Part shown: in pieces, positions 34,776-48,200 of the stretch | Numbering within the stretch: position 1 is the stretch's first letter | Layout of the letters: each line of letters starts with the position of its first letter | NCBI GenBank assembly: GCA_964017155.1 | Contig: OZ024858.1 | Span: 26,724,687-26,788,686 of the forward strand | Source of the DNA: Oasisia sp. SBJ-2009 | Lineage: Eukaryota; Annelida; Polychaeta; Sabellida; Siboglinidae | Direction of reading: 5' to 3' | Length of the DNA stretch: 64,000 bases | Translations under genes and position numbers: made by a program | The notes under the pieces: model-generated | What the model was told of the DNA's origin: nothing | Database searches by the model: none | Seen by the model: only the letters and a program-made list of their open reading frames with translations

Positions 34776-36470
34776 ATTCAATAACTTTATTCCAGACTCA
34801 ACAGAGCACATACAGCAAGTATATGTGACTCTGAGGTCCATATGTTACATTAGGTACACAATATGTGCAGTATATAAAAGTACAGAACAGTGACAGTGTA
34901 TAAAAGAAACATGCATACAGTTATTTCAATCAAGTGTGTATATACAAAAGCTTGTTCCAGTGTTTGCGGATCCTGGAAGTGAATCTTAAGCTAGTAGTTA
35001 GTATGTCATTTAAAATATAGTTAACAGAGCTATCAATTCTACACATAAATCTATACACCATATTCCTAATAACTGATTGGCAGCATTGTACATCAAAAAC
35101 AGTGCATAGCAGGCTGGTACTTTCAAATTTTGACATACCTATAAACAACTTAAAAATATTATGATATGCAATATGCAACCTATTTAAAGTAGATTTCTTA
35201 TAATTCCACCAGAGTTGCACTCCATACATGGGTGAGCAATATGAACGAAACAGTGTGAGTTTAACCTCTAGGGAGCACATACTAAATTTTCGCAATATAA
35301 TATTTCCTTGTACATACAGAGTTCTGCGTTGTCTATTAATATCATCATCATCTGAAAGATCATCTGAAATATAGTTTCCAAGATATTTATATGTAGCTAC
35401 AACATGCAGAGTAACCCCTTTTAGGTTAAATTCAGGGATAGAACATCCTTTTAAGGTCGCAGATCTAAATATCATAACTGCACTCTTCTTAGCATTGTAT
35501 TTCACATCATGGCTCATTCCAAATGTCTCACATTCGCGTAGTAGCTGGCATAGACCTGCCGATGAAGGTGAGATCAAGACCAAATCATCAGCATACATTA
35601 TGTGATTAATAATATGACCATTCATGCTACATCCAACATTACACATTTTAAGTTGTTCGCTCAATTCATCTACATATACATTAAATAAGTAAGGGGGTAA
35701 TATCCCCCCTTGCCTAACACCATTGGTTACTTTAAATTTAGTAGAAAGCACATCACCCCACCTTATGCAAGTGGTCTGGTTGTGATACCAATAAATTAAT
35801 ATTCGTAGTATATACACCGGTACACCCCTTTCACTGAGATTCTTAAACAACGTTCTGTGATTTACTCTGTCAAAGGCTTTACTTGCATCAAGAAAACATA
35901 CAAATACGCTGCCATTCAGAGTTCGATATAAATCAATAATTTCCTTTAACACATATATACACTGGTCTGTACCATGCTTCTTCTTGAAACCAAACTGATT
36001 CGGATTAGTATCCAAAAATATTTCAATTCTAGCCAGTATAATTACTTCAATCATTTTGCTAAACACACTATAGCTAATGCAATTGGACGGTAATTGTCTT
36101 TAGAAGATATTTTACCAGCTTTATCCTTAATCACTGGCACAAGTACAACTGACAACATTGTCTCTGGCAGAAATCCATGAGCAAAAAAACTAGTGAAGCA
36201 CAAAGATAACAAGGGTATAAGTGCCTTGTCTGCATATTTTATATGTTCTGAACATATGCCATCTGACCCACAAGCTTTATTAATGTTAAGCTTCTTAATC
36301 GCATTTGTTACCTCGTCTACTGTGACCACAATTTCAGCATAAGGTGTATCACAGTCATGTTCACACGCATCTACACTACTATTGTTAACACAGTTTAAAA
36401 GCTCACAAAAATGTTTACGCCATAGATCTACTATTTCTTTTTCACCTGATACTCCTTCGATACTAGATAT
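34776..36470 (-). mobile_element. 5'-truncated LINE with reverse transcriptase, frame-broken
   Basis: The minus strand encodes a non-LTR reverse transcriptase and C-terminal region, distinct from the CR1-type element. The 3' end near 34776 has an AATAAAG signal followed by TTGAATTGAATTGA. No endonuclease or 5' region is left; traces of coding sequence reach about 36470. The clade (I-, Jockey- or L1-like) cannot be set by eye. Confidence 0.82.
34930..36329 (-). pseudogene. Reverse-transcriptase coding region split by a frame change
   Basis: 36329-36051 holds the first RT blocks (KACGSDGI, then NYRPIALA). The rest, 36066-34930, continues in another frame with SKMIEVI, FLDASKAFDRVNH, NGVRQGGILPPYLFNVYVDE and the catalytic YADD. 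The two frames overlap by 16 nt at 36051-36066, where one small indel occurred. Downstream of the RT the 378-aa frame is open to its stop. The element is dead as it stands because it lacks its 5' half. Confidence 0.8.
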
Positions 36471-37620
36471 CCATCGACTTCATACCTCATCGTCCAGAGA
36501 TTCCGACCCGCTTCAATTTTGCCATTATAACTGCATATTTGTCTACATTGGATACCTCACACAAACTGTAATCCTTAACATGATCAATCAGCATTCCCAG
36601 GTATATTTATGTTTAACAAATATTGCATTTTTAGACCCAAATAGTGCTCCGATTTGTGCCAGTCGCAAGCGCAGCGATGCATGTGTCACGGCGCCGTGCA
36701 CATGGAATGAGCGATAAACAGTTTGTTTATGCCGACTGCGCTGTCTTTTCGACTTCAAAAGTATGCTAAGACGCGCTGTTTATAAAACATAAATATGCGC
36801 AAGATGATATTAAATGATTGAATTAACAAGATCAATTATCAAATGTTGACAAAGTCAAAGATACAGTTACAATGGCAAAATTGAGGTGGGTCCGAATTCT
36901 GCATAAGTGCCGGCTAGTATGATATCCAGCGAATTCAGACGGGCACAGTTTCATAAAATGCCCATTTCACGTCAAGCTCAAACTAATAAATATCTCTTCG
37001 AATTAATCAAGTCAGTTTTAATTAATTAAAATATCAGGATATCGATGTCTATACTTACATAATACATGTCATGATTATCAGACGACGACGACGACGACGC
37101 TGGCAGAACCGCTATGCCTGGTATAATCCTTTATTTTCGACATCTTACGTCACCTGGCGCCTAGAAAACTTGCAAGGTTTACGTAACCATTGTGCCCGTT
37201 CTTTATAACTTGCGTCTGCCACATTCCACAACGAATCTTTCACGAGAAAGCGCAACAAATAATTGAGTCGAGAGTTTTGCGAAAACCATCGTTGGCCATT
37301 TACAACCTTGACCTTAAAATCTTGCTCTTCGCTGATTGGTTTGCAAAACATACATCCAGCGTTTTTTTGTGTGTCGCCGTAAGCTTGTAACTTTGCGTGA
37401 ACATTTTGAACGGTTACGTTAGGGCGACACTATTTAGGCGACACCAAAAGTATATCTTTTAATTTTAACTATTGCTTACAAAAATGTTCGGCACTATATT
37501 ATAGTAGATGGTTTATGCATACTAGACCAATTGTTGTGTAATTTTTATGCTTAGTAGAATATATACAAACTGTCGCCCAACCCTTGCGATTTACAAGGTG
37601 TCGCCTAACCCTTGGATTTA
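36471..37620. other. Unassigned sequence with short repeats
   Basis: No exon is recognised. A (GAC)n run lies at 37081-37098. The phrase GTCGCC with AACCCTTG-type sequence recurs at about 37574 and 37601. Confidence 0.4.
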
Positions 37621-37621
37621 T

Positions 37622-37755
<134 letters not shown>

Positions 37756-37802
37756 ATCCAGCAACATTAGAGACTAATATGCTTCTTCTATCCTATCTTT
37801 CC

Positions 37803-37886
37803 AGACGCAGTTCCATCATTTGTTCTCTGAGAATAAACGGATGTACACAAAATAGACGAGTTCTTATCTATGATGGAACTGCGTCT
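37803..37886. repeat. 17-bp perfect inverted repeat
   Basis: AGACGCAGTTCCATCAT at 37803-37819 is the exact reverse complement of 37870-37886, with a 50-bp loop. It lies just upstream of the Gypsy-like fragment. Confidence 0.85.
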
Positions 37887-37951
37887 TTGCAACACTTTCA
37901 CCCGACATGCTTTCAAAAATATTTCCAACGCGATTCCACGGTTAAGAAACT

Positions 37952-39110
37952 TTGGTTATCAAGGATAACAATACCGAGAGTGACAGCAGCCTCACGTCAG
38001 ACTGCGACTGCCTGCGGCGCGAGACGCCTCCACCACTACCCACAACCCTGCCATTCCCAGCTACAACAGCCAACCGCGAGAAGCTACGCCAATTCATCCT
38101 GGAGACTTACGGCTCGAGCACGTTCAACACATGTGAACACCAGCCATTGCCAATGATGGACGGACCACCACTGCACCTCATGATAGACCGAGACGCGAAG
38201 CCCGTGGCACATCATACGCCAATTCCAGTTCCAATCCACTGGCAGGAGGACGTCAAAGCAGGACTCGACCGTGATGTCAGGCTGGGCGTACTCGGCCCAG
38301 TACCTGTAGGAGAGCCGGTGACATGGTGTCATCGCATGGTTGTATGCGCGAAGAAAACTGGGAAACGTCGGCGGACGGTTGATATGCAACCCCTCAACCA
38401 GCATGCAATCAGGGAAACCCACCACACACAGTCACCTTTCCACCAGGCACGGTCAGTACCACCAGGTACACTCAAAACCGTGTTTGACGCATGGAACGGG
38501 TACCACAGCGTACGTCCCACTGAAAAGAGAGGACCAGCACCTCACAACATTCATCACACCATGGGGAAGATACAAATACCGCACAGCGCCCCAAGGATAC
38601 ATCGCCTCAGGGGATGGCTACTCAAGGCGTTTCGACGAAATCGTATCGGACTTCCCCAACAAGACCAAGTGCATCGATGACACACTACTGTGGTCAGACA
38701 ATCTGGACGATAGTTTCTTCCAAGCATGCAAATGGCTTGACATATGTGGACGGCACGGAATCACCATCAACCCAGAGAAATTCGTATTCGGTCAGGACAT
38801 TGTTGAATTCGCCGGCTTCCAAATCACATCAGATAGTGTACAACCATGCAATCGATTCCTGAGAGCCATCATGGAATTCCCTGTTCCACGTAACATCACC
38901 GATATCCGCTCCTGGTTCGGACTCGTCAACCAGGAGTCATATGCATTCAGCATGACTGACCGTATGCTACCATTTAGATCTCTCCTCAAACCTGGCACGT
39001 CATTCGAATGGGATGACACAAAGACCCAACTTTTCGAAGAATCCAAGGGAATCATCGTCAATGAGATAGAACAGGGCGTCAAGATATTTGACAAGACCAG
39101 ACCGACCTAG
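37952..39110 (+). pseudogene. Ty3/Gypsy-like pol fragment (reverse transcriptase), frame-broken
   Basis: The first frame (37952-38510) holds the pre-RT and the start of the RT domain (GPVPVGEPVTWCHRMVV, RRTVDMQPLNQHA, DAWNGYHSV). Near 38505-38520 the protein shifts frame and continues as LTTFITPWGRYKYRTAPQGY, then the active-site equivalent CIDDTLLW, then NPEKFVFG and IRSWFGLVNQ, to a stop at 39108. The RNase H, integrase and LTRs are missing. It is a decayed fragment of an LTR retrotransposon of the type common in marine invertebrates. Confidence 0.8.
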
Positions 39111-41110
39111 TCTCGCTTAACCGACTGTCGGTCGGCTGCGGAACTACGCCGAGAAGACGTTTCTTTTCCCTCAACTTATTTAATTTGTGTGACGGTATCT
39201 TGCTTGCTATGTGTGATAGCAAGTTGTAGTTGTTACGCTAGTAGAATCTACGGTTAACCTATGCATTTGTTGTTCACCTGTCCTGCGTTAAAATGGCGTT
39301 TACTTCGTGCCCTTTTCCCGATTAGCTGGCGAAGGCGAGTCGTCTATAATCCAGCAGTCGATGCTTCTGCAGTGTCTTTCCCGTAGTTAGTCTCTTGATG
39401 AACTGATTAGTATAGTAGCAGTTACTATAATACTTCGACCCCAGCTCCATCGTAAGGGCATTATGAAACGGAAGCCTCTGAAGACATTTTCGTGTTTCGC
39501 GATGATGCATTCATGAATCTGTTGTTCTTTGTATGATAAATGCCGTTGCCATGTAACTTCCATGCCAACCCCTTATAGCGCTTCTTGTAGCGTTGAGATG
39601 GTCTCCTTCAGGCGGGTAGACTTTCTGTCAGTTTGCCAGTCCGTTTGTAAGCCTTTGTTCGGTCTTGCAGAGCATTCTTTCGACCACGTTCATGGGGTTG
39701 TGGGGTTGACGCTGTTCAATGATGCTGCGTGGTGATCGAAGGAATTTCGCTTGATGCCTACGCGAAGACATTTGGTTGCTTCTCCAACTGCACATAATTT
39801 GATGTTGCACGGATGCGTGCTTGTTATCTGCAACTTATGTATATATAGGCCTACTGGTTTCTTCGGCATTTTCTTTCTTTCTAAAGAAATTCTTCATGGC
39901 CAGCTTGGTTCGCTTGTTTAGATTTTTTCTGTACCATCCATCAGCAGTTATGTAAATGTCTGAAAATGGAAAATAATTATTATCATCAGATATTAACTTA
40001 ATTTCTCAAAGATGATAATTATCCAATTCCAGCTAATCCTGTCATCGTTTTATCTTAATTACAACTACGTACGTTTGTCATCTACGTCACGCTCCATGTC
40101 ATCTCCGTCACGACAAATATGTGACGTAGATGACTGTGACGTAGATGACGTGCCTTGCGAGTTATGGCCAATATCATGTCTGTCGTGAGCTTAACTGGCG
40201 GATGCAATTTCTGGTTGAGTTGACTGAAACAACTTAACACGTGATTATCAATAATTTTGTTTGTCTGACTGTTATGGCACGCGGTGCGAACCGTTCGTAG
40301 ATGACATGCATGGAATAAACCTACTCACCTGACTCCTGCCCTGAAATGTCGAATATATGTCGCGTAAATCGCAGCAAAAACGGTTTTGGTGTTGTTTCCA
40401 ATATGCAGATATAGCGGTAACGTAATTGTGATTCCACGTGGATGTGGTCGTTGTTCCGACTCTGGAGCTAGAGGCGTGGCATCACAGTTGTCGTGACGTA
40501 GATGACATGGAACCAGGGGACATAGATTTTTATGTTGGAAAACATCGACTACACAAACAAATTAATAAATAATACGGTTTTTTGGACAAATGTGAAGAGA
40601 GACATCGCAATGAGAACTTATGCAATAGATTTATGATTTAATGTGTAATTATTACACCATTATAATAACGTGCACATTGAGGACCAGGTGATGGGGACAG
40701 CCACTTTTCGATGACGTAGACTTGGAGATATAACGAGAAATGACTAGAATAACGACATAGAATGCCATTATTGTATTAGAAATGAAGAACAATACTGTAC
40801 AAAGCGCCACATATAAGAAATATAATTTTACGAGATTTCTTTATCTAATATTTCTATATAAAAGAGCCGGGACACGAAATAGCCCGGTTACCGTAAAATG
40901 ACCCGATACGTCATTCTTCCCAACATTAAATTATGCAATTTCATATATAAACACCGTGACAGTACTGACGTAACAGTAGTCACATTTTTGTTGGAAAAGA
41001 TAAATTGTTAGTTGAAAAGATAAATTGTTGGTTGTTAAATCAATAAGTACCAAATTAATAAAACGGAATTGTAATGGGAAAATTGCAGATTTTTTAGTAC
41101 ATATGGTATA
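39111..41110. other. Unassigned sequence with repeated TGACGTAGATGAC motif
   Basis: No exon is recognised. The 13-mer TGACGTAGATGAC or its reverse complement occurs at about 40078, 40129, 40138 and 40495, with one-base variants at about 40097, 40297 and 40713. Possible decayed continuation of the Gypsy-like pol extends to about 39150. Confidence 0.5.
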
Positions 41111-41111
41111 T

Positions 41112-41190
41112 ATGTGTGTACGTGTGCGTGTGCGTGTTGATGTGCGTGTGCGTGTGCGTGTGCGTGTGCGTGTGCGTGTGCGTGTGTGTG
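41112..41190. repeat. (GTGTGC)n microsatellite
   Basis: A GTGTGC hexanucleotide run abuts the truncated LINE copy that follows. Confidence 0.95.
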
Positions 41191-41254
41191 TCTTCGCTGG
41201 ATATAGTTTTTAAACTAAATCATGCAAATGGTGAACATATAATATGCAAACAAA

Positions 41255-41710
41255 ATATTAGTTATGAAATGCGTCTAAATGAATATGGTTTCACAACACT
41301 GAAAACCAGGAGATTGAGAAGATATCAGATAGAAGTGTCTAAAATATCGAATGAAAACATGAAAATATTGACAACAATATTTTTCTCGCTGAAGGAAGAG
41401 AGAAGTTAAGGACTAGAGGACATGGACTTACATTAGCAAAGAAGTAGCGTACGTAGACTAGATATTAGAAAATTCTTATTTTCACAAAGAACAGTAAAAG
41501 AATGGAACAGATTATCAGCTGATCGATTGTGTAGATAGTAGCATTAATATGTCTAAAAATATAATCGACATATCCCTAAGAATTAAGGGCGGGGTACATT
41601 ATATAGATAGCTAGATTAATTGACCTCGATCTCGATAAGCCAAAGCTAATGGCCGGGCTACTGCCCACCTGCCATCTAGAGGTGATACTTTATGTGGCCA
41701 TATTGTTAAA
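41255..41710 (+). pseudogene. 5'-truncated, decayed copy of the CR1-type LINE 3' end
   Basis: The + strand reads NISYEMRLNEYGFTTLKTRR, parallel to the C-terminal tail of the intact LINE ORF2 at 28452-31463. Matching 3' UTR phrases follow (GATAAGCCAAA, CCACCTGCCATCTAGAG, TTGTTAAATC). Several frame breaks and stops are present. It inserted in the opposite orientation to the intact copy. Confidence 0.85.
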
Positions 41711-42119
41711 TCCAATCACCTCTCATAGAACAGCAAATTTATTAATATTTCCCGGTATGACTTGGACATTTTGCTAATAATAATAATAAAGACGATATCT
41801 TTGAATTATCACTTAAGTTTATTATTTTAATGGCACATTGGCAGAGCTCTAAAACAACGCATAAAATAGATGTCACTTTATTTTATTTTCGCCCAATTAC
41901 AGGTCAGAATATACTGAGGACACTGCATGAATTAATTGTAACGAAAAATCTGGAATCGCCCTACACTGCACAAAAACTATGGCGCTTGATAATATAATCA
42001 TACACCAAATTAATGTATGTATGTGCGTATGTATAATATCATAAGTAACTTACACAAGTAAGTAATTAAATTATTCAATCACAAGAAACATAATAATTCA
42101 ATAGTCACTTTCCGTAAAT

Positions 42120-42263
42120 AAAACGTTTAGATATGCGTTTGGTTCTTTTCGGTAATTTCCCCGTCGCTTTGTGGTGCTCTTCGTTGCCATTCGGTTATCA
42201 GTCGTATCGGTTTTTTCGCGATTTTGTTCGTTTTATGAAAAGTGTCCGGGCGAAATCTTAAGC
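42120..42263 (+). promoter_or_regulatory. Probable CPSF4 promoter / 5' UTR
   Basis: A CpG-containing, pyrimidine-rich stretch (GTCGCTTTGTGGTGCTCTTC) directly precedes the start codon in otherwise AT-rich sequence. There is no clear TATA box. The start context is AAGCATGG. Confidence 0.4.
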
Positions 42264-45200
42264 ATGGAAGACGCCGTAGCGAATGCCGAGGACATTCGGT
42301 TTGATATAGAAATAGCATTAGAACAGCAACTTGGTGCCCAACCTCTCCCATTTCCTGGGATGGACAGTAAGTGTGTATTTTCGCGAAACGAATATCGTGA
42401 CACTCGCCACTAGCCGTGCAGTGTTGATAGCCGTAGACGTAGTTTACGCCTAAGGAGGGCTTATAAGTTTACGTTATACCCATCCCGGATGTATAGTTGT
42501 TGTGTTTCTGCTTAACAATATTTGGTGAATGATTCATGTTGATATATTTATTATCTACATTAAACAAATATGAGATATATTCGGCCAGGCCTAGTGCGGT
42601 GTCTGTGACACGACGACCTGTCGAAAGTTGGTGCACTGGGCGATAATAAAGGTAGTGTTCGGGGTAGGTGACCATAACCAGAGCTGTTAGATAGGAGCTG
42701 GGGCACTCCCCTCCCTCATCCTGATTGGATCAAACGTGAACAGATCTTACTCAGTCTCGGACGTCTTGTCGTTTAGTATGGTATCTGTTTTTAAGTTTCA
42801 AAGTGTATATTGCACCTAAAGTTGGTACAATAGTTGTGGGACTATTGCACCGACAGTGTTTCGACGCATGTGCATTACATTTACAGCATGGGAATGCGCA
42901 TGCCGTAGTTGCTGGTGTCAGATAACGTGGTTAGGGTCGGCGCATCTGTTAGAACGTTTGTCCACAGACTTTTATGCCTATAAGTCCGTGGTTTATGGAA
43001 TTTCAGGATGCGCTACATTTATTTGAGCAACAAACGCATAGTCAGTTTTATATGAGAGACACCTGGACTTAAAACGTGGCAAAGAAAACGGTGCCAAACA
43101 CTGTTGAAAAAGCGTCGAAACATATTATGTACTATGTCAGTTTGATGGTGCATGGCAGATTTGGACCAAACCACTATTCCTAAATGGGGGTGTGAGTTAG
43201 GGTTAGGGTAATACGTTTTATACAAGTCAAGTTGGACTCCCATTGTTATGGCCATGCAGTGGCGACAACCTCACATCCCTATTTTGGAATAGTGGGTTGG
43301 TCCAAATTGACTGTCGGTGCAATAGTCGCGCGTTAATGGACAGATTGTCAGTGCAATATCAACGGCCTTTAACTTTTAATCTCATCCATGTGATGGTGCT
43401 GTGTGTTGAAGAGCCCCAGTCGGATGTATTAGCTCTGCCATAACTAATGTAACAGTATCAGATTTCCCCAGATTTATTTCAGCTGTCCGTATGTTATCCA
43501 ACATTTAGTATTAATCATGACTACATGCACAAGTAATTGCAATTGATTAATATCGGTCCAAAGTTCTATATTGTTAATTAAGACTTTAGAAGTAATTATT
43601 CTTAGTTGCAAGACATTTTAAAAACTAGTCGTGATTTATAACATTTGACTATTTTGTGTTGTGATGTATTCACCCCAAAAACTATGTTCTCTTTGCAGAA
43701 TCTGGATCAGCAATATGCACGTTCTACATGAGGACAAGCTGCAGCAAGGGTTCTGCGTGCCCCTTCAGACATGTGAGAGGAGACCGCAGTGTTGTCTGCA
43801 AGCACTGGCTGCGTGGCCTATGCAAGAAGGGGGATGACTGTGAATTCCTGCACGAATATGACATGACCAAGATGCCAGAATGTTATTTTTACTCAAAGTT
43901 TGGTAGGTATCATTCATTTAGTGAACTGGCACAGCTGGGTGAAAAGTAGCTATAAAAGGGCTAATTCAACTGAAAACTTAATAAGCAGCTATAATGGGAA
44001 AAAGTAACATTTTGTAACTACCGGGGTAGTTACATGGTAGTTATTAGGCCGAAGGACAGTACATAAAGTTATGACTTCACTCTGTGTCTGCTGTGCGCCA
44101 TATCTCAGAAACCGTCGAGGCTCTATGTTTTAATAATTTATTGATATCATCTGCATTCTGAGCTGGCTGAGTGGAGTGAAAATATATAACTCATCCTTGA
44201 CTAAAAACCACTAATGACCAGTTGTGTCGCTGCATTCACACAATTTGGCTGTGTGTCTGGTCTTCTCATATATGCATAACTGGAGAAATTGTCAATTATG
44301 TGATTATGGCAGATACTATGTAGTTACTATGATTCACCAAAACTCATTTCATTCATAATTGCCAACTCATTATATAGTCCAAAGGTTTTAAGGGCCTTTT
44401 TGCCCATTTTTAATTCATGCTGTGATTTTCTATACACAATAAATGGTGAATATTTAATCGGGTTTTCTGGTAATGGTGCAAAGCCTGCGATATATGTCCG
44501 TGCACTGTACTGTCATGCTTAGAGCATATTTTCTACAAGAATTGGTCATTGTTTTTAGGGCAATGCAGCAACAAGGAATGTCCATTCTTGCATATTGACC
44601 CAGAGAAGAAGATGAAGGACTGTCCATGGTATGACCGTGGCTTCTGTAGACATGGTGAGTGGGTCTCACTAGTCAGGCTATAAATACCTAGTCATTGCTG
44701 TTTACTCTATGGCAGTATCAGGTAAGCAGTAAACTAGCTAGGGAAATGTTCCTCAATCCCAGACTTTCACTCAGCAATGTTTGTAGGCTGAGCCGTGGAG
44801 CGATTCTGGTGAGTTGTGTGATACCTTTGTGAGTTCTGTCCATGAGCAGATTGGACGCTCATGGATCTGAGGCAGAGTGAGTTTTTAGTTTAGTTTTGCA
44901 TTCTGACACTCATTGTTTGGCATTTGAATATATATTCAGTATGGTACAAAAGCTAATTAGCAACATGTGTGAAGCAGTAAAAATCTATGCTGAGATTTAA
45001 ATTTTCTAGACCTGAAGTTCATCGGTATGTTTGCTGTAAATACAATATGCATGTACCACCAATACCAATTAAATATTTGTTGGTTCGTTGGACAGGCTAA
45101 ATATTCCGTTAAGTAGCCAGTTTGCAAAATTTGCTGCTTCCATATAAGTTCATTTACTGCTCAGTCTGACATTGTTGATGTAGTTTTAGTGATTTGGAAA

Positions 45201-48200
45201 TGACAAGGTTGCTTTGCAGTAAAATATCTAATATTGCAAAATTTCAATGGTTTGAAAATGATAGCTACTTCTGAGATTCTATCCTTGAAATCATTGACAT
45301 TACTGTCTACTATGTCTTTTGAAAGAAGAGTGTTTCAATAAGAAGGACAATCTTATCCATTTATGACAAATAAAAGTGCCAATTTTCAGCTTAATGCATA
45401 AGTCATGGCATTGATGGTACTTACATTTTTGGTAGCATTCGATTGAGCAGAAACAGAATTTTCAAAACTTTTTCATGTGATTCACATCTAGGAAATTTTG
45501 ATACACACTTGATGGTTGCTTTGCAACATTAATGTCTAAATCTATTTCATGATTATTATTCATTTTTTATTGTTTACATTTAATTTATTGTTTGTGTTTG
45601 ACAGGTCCCAACTGTAAGAATCGTCACGTCAGACGGGTCATGTGTCAAAACTACCAGTGTGGGTTTTGCATTCTTGGGCCTGAATGCAAATATATGCAGT
45701 AAGTTCATATCTTCATTTCAAATTGCATGTACATGACTAGTCTACCCGGTACAGGCAATCTGAAAAATCTTGAACTTATTGTAGTCTTGAACAGCTTATC
45801 TTACTCGTGATAAAAGAAATCTATATTTAGTTTTGCTTTTCAAAATTCTTATGATTAGAATTAAACAATGCACTCTACTACTACAGTTAAATTAGGTACA
45901 TTGTCTTTTAGCAGGGGCAGCACTGTAAATTTGTCCATGAAATCTACAACCAAAATCTGTGATGTAATTGTCTATTAAAAATATGCTAACAACTTTACAA
46001 TTTTAGTTGCATCATAGTGTCTTGTTGAACATGGCATTAATAGATCACAAGACATGTTGTATAGTCACACAAATTCCCATTTTTCAGACACTTAAAAGTA
46101 GAATTGCTCTACAAATAATATCTATAAACAAAAAAGAAAAATTATTGTTAACTGCATAACAAATGTGATCATTATTGTTATGATGAAATGACAATCTTGA
46201 TGTTTTGTAATGTTCCTAGCTAAACTGGTCAAATTTTTTATTATCTCTTGCTGGTGCTAACAGTTTCTGTTCTGTTCTTTTTCAGTCCCAAGTTTGACCT
46301 GCCGATAACTGACTTCAGTAACAATGCCAGGAAGGCAGCTGTCACGTGTCACATGTGCAGTGAGCCTGGCCACAAGGCCATTAACTGTCCACATCAACAT
46401 ATATCACAGGTCAGTGACAGTAGCCCGTCGAAACTCACAATGTACCACATGACGTGGTTACCATCAATAAATAAAGCTTTTACTATCGTTACTACCACCT
46501 CCTCCACTGTCATACTTATCAAAGACAGTTTTGTTTAAAGTTGTTTCCATAATTTTCATGTACCACACATCTTGTTTGAAGTTAGTTTATTTTGCAAAGC
46601 TATACCTATCTATTATCAACATGACATGGAAATTGATTTGTATAAATGTATTATTTAGTTTTATTGAAGTCATTGACAAGCTGAAATGTGCACGTTTTTG
46701 TTAGCTTTTTATTAACTTTCCCTAATCTGCAACTTAAATCGTTACCACAGCTTGTACTTTATTTATTTATTATTAATTTATGTGTATGTATTGTATTTAT
46801 ACCTTTTCATCAGGTTTCTTTAGTACTTGGAGGTCTGGTCTTTAACATGTTTAATAACTTTAATTATATTATTTGCATTTTGTAGGTACTACACACCCTT
46901 GAACAAAGTACTAATGGTGCTCTGGAAATTAGTGTAAAAATAAATAAAGTGTTATTATTACTTGCAAGAGTAAAATTGCTGGAGGATTAACGTGTCATTC
47001 TGTGTAACATGTATTTCAACGGCACATGATTTCCCCCAGATTAAGACAACTTTTAGTGGAGGGGACACAAACACAGACAAGTCATTTGGCGACAGACGCC
47101 AAAGTAACTACCAGCAGCAGCAACAGCAGCAACAACAGCAGCAACCACGACGACCGCTAGATCAAGTTACATGTTTCAAGGTCAGATTAACTATGACATG
47201 TCATCACTGGGCCAATGCCTCATTGGTGACATTAACCAATTAGCACTCAAGTCTGGCATTGACGGTCACCCCGAATCTCCTCAGGTCGGCCATAGCCGGC
47301 CAGAGAATACATCACAGCGTTTGAATTCGGTTTACGTGGTTGCATCTAGTGATTAAGAAATGCAATAAATGCGACATCTATCTAGACATATAACATTAAA
47401 TTGTGACTATTTTGGATACTTCCGTTCTCAAAAATATTTACCGAGTTTTAGAAATTTAACAGCAATAGTTTTTGTTTTTGAACATTTAAAAATGTCCTCT
47501 AGCCAGGAGTTGGCCACGTGTACAGCTAAAATGTGTAATATAAGCCAAGCATAAAAAGCATAATCCAAGCATAAAAAAGTTACACCGCTACAAAGTATTT
47601 TATTTACAAAAAGTTTCAGAATGTCATAGTGACAACCAAGAAATGGTCAACATATTTTAAAGTTATAACAAGTTTTGACACCACTGTGTAGGTACTTTTA
47701 TTATGTACAACATGCATACTACATGCAATTGCAAGAATTGAATAATAAAGGCGCTAGAGCAAAGACAATGGTGCACATCTTTACCAAAAACTACTTATGA
47801 ACAGTTCTGTCGCTGCATTCACACAATTTTGCTGTGTTTCTAGTAATCTCGTATGAATAACCAGAGAGAAAATGCCAATTGGGTGATTATGGTGAAGAGA
47901 CTAGGTGGTTACTATCATTCACCAAAACACCTATCATTCACAATTATCAACTCGCTGACTATAATCTAGTCCAACGGATTTCATGGCTTCTTGGTCCATT
48001 GCTTTTTTTCAAATCTGTCCAGGTGTTGCATGTACTTCTAACATTGTTCGTGTTATTGTGCTATGATTGTATAACTGTACTGATATCTAAGTGGAACTGT
48101 GAATTGTTTCAGTGTGGAATGAAGGGTCACTACGCCAACAAATGTCCAAAGGGGCACCTTGCGTTCCTGAGCACCACTGCTGCTGCCGGATACGAGGCCC

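Noticed and set aside
34343..34784. Several 60-90-aa open frames on both strands
   Set aside because: They overlap each other in a GC-rich repeat cluster and show no domain or splice support.
43190..43220. GGGTTAGGGTA, a telomere-like motif (similar near 52530)
   Set aside because: Two or three units inside MITE copies; not a telomere or an interstitial telomeric array.
47171..47356. Open frame continuing CPSF4 exon 6 into the intron
   Set aside because: It runs into the antisense 0.6-kb repeat; the second zinc knuckle resumes correctly at 48113 after splicing.
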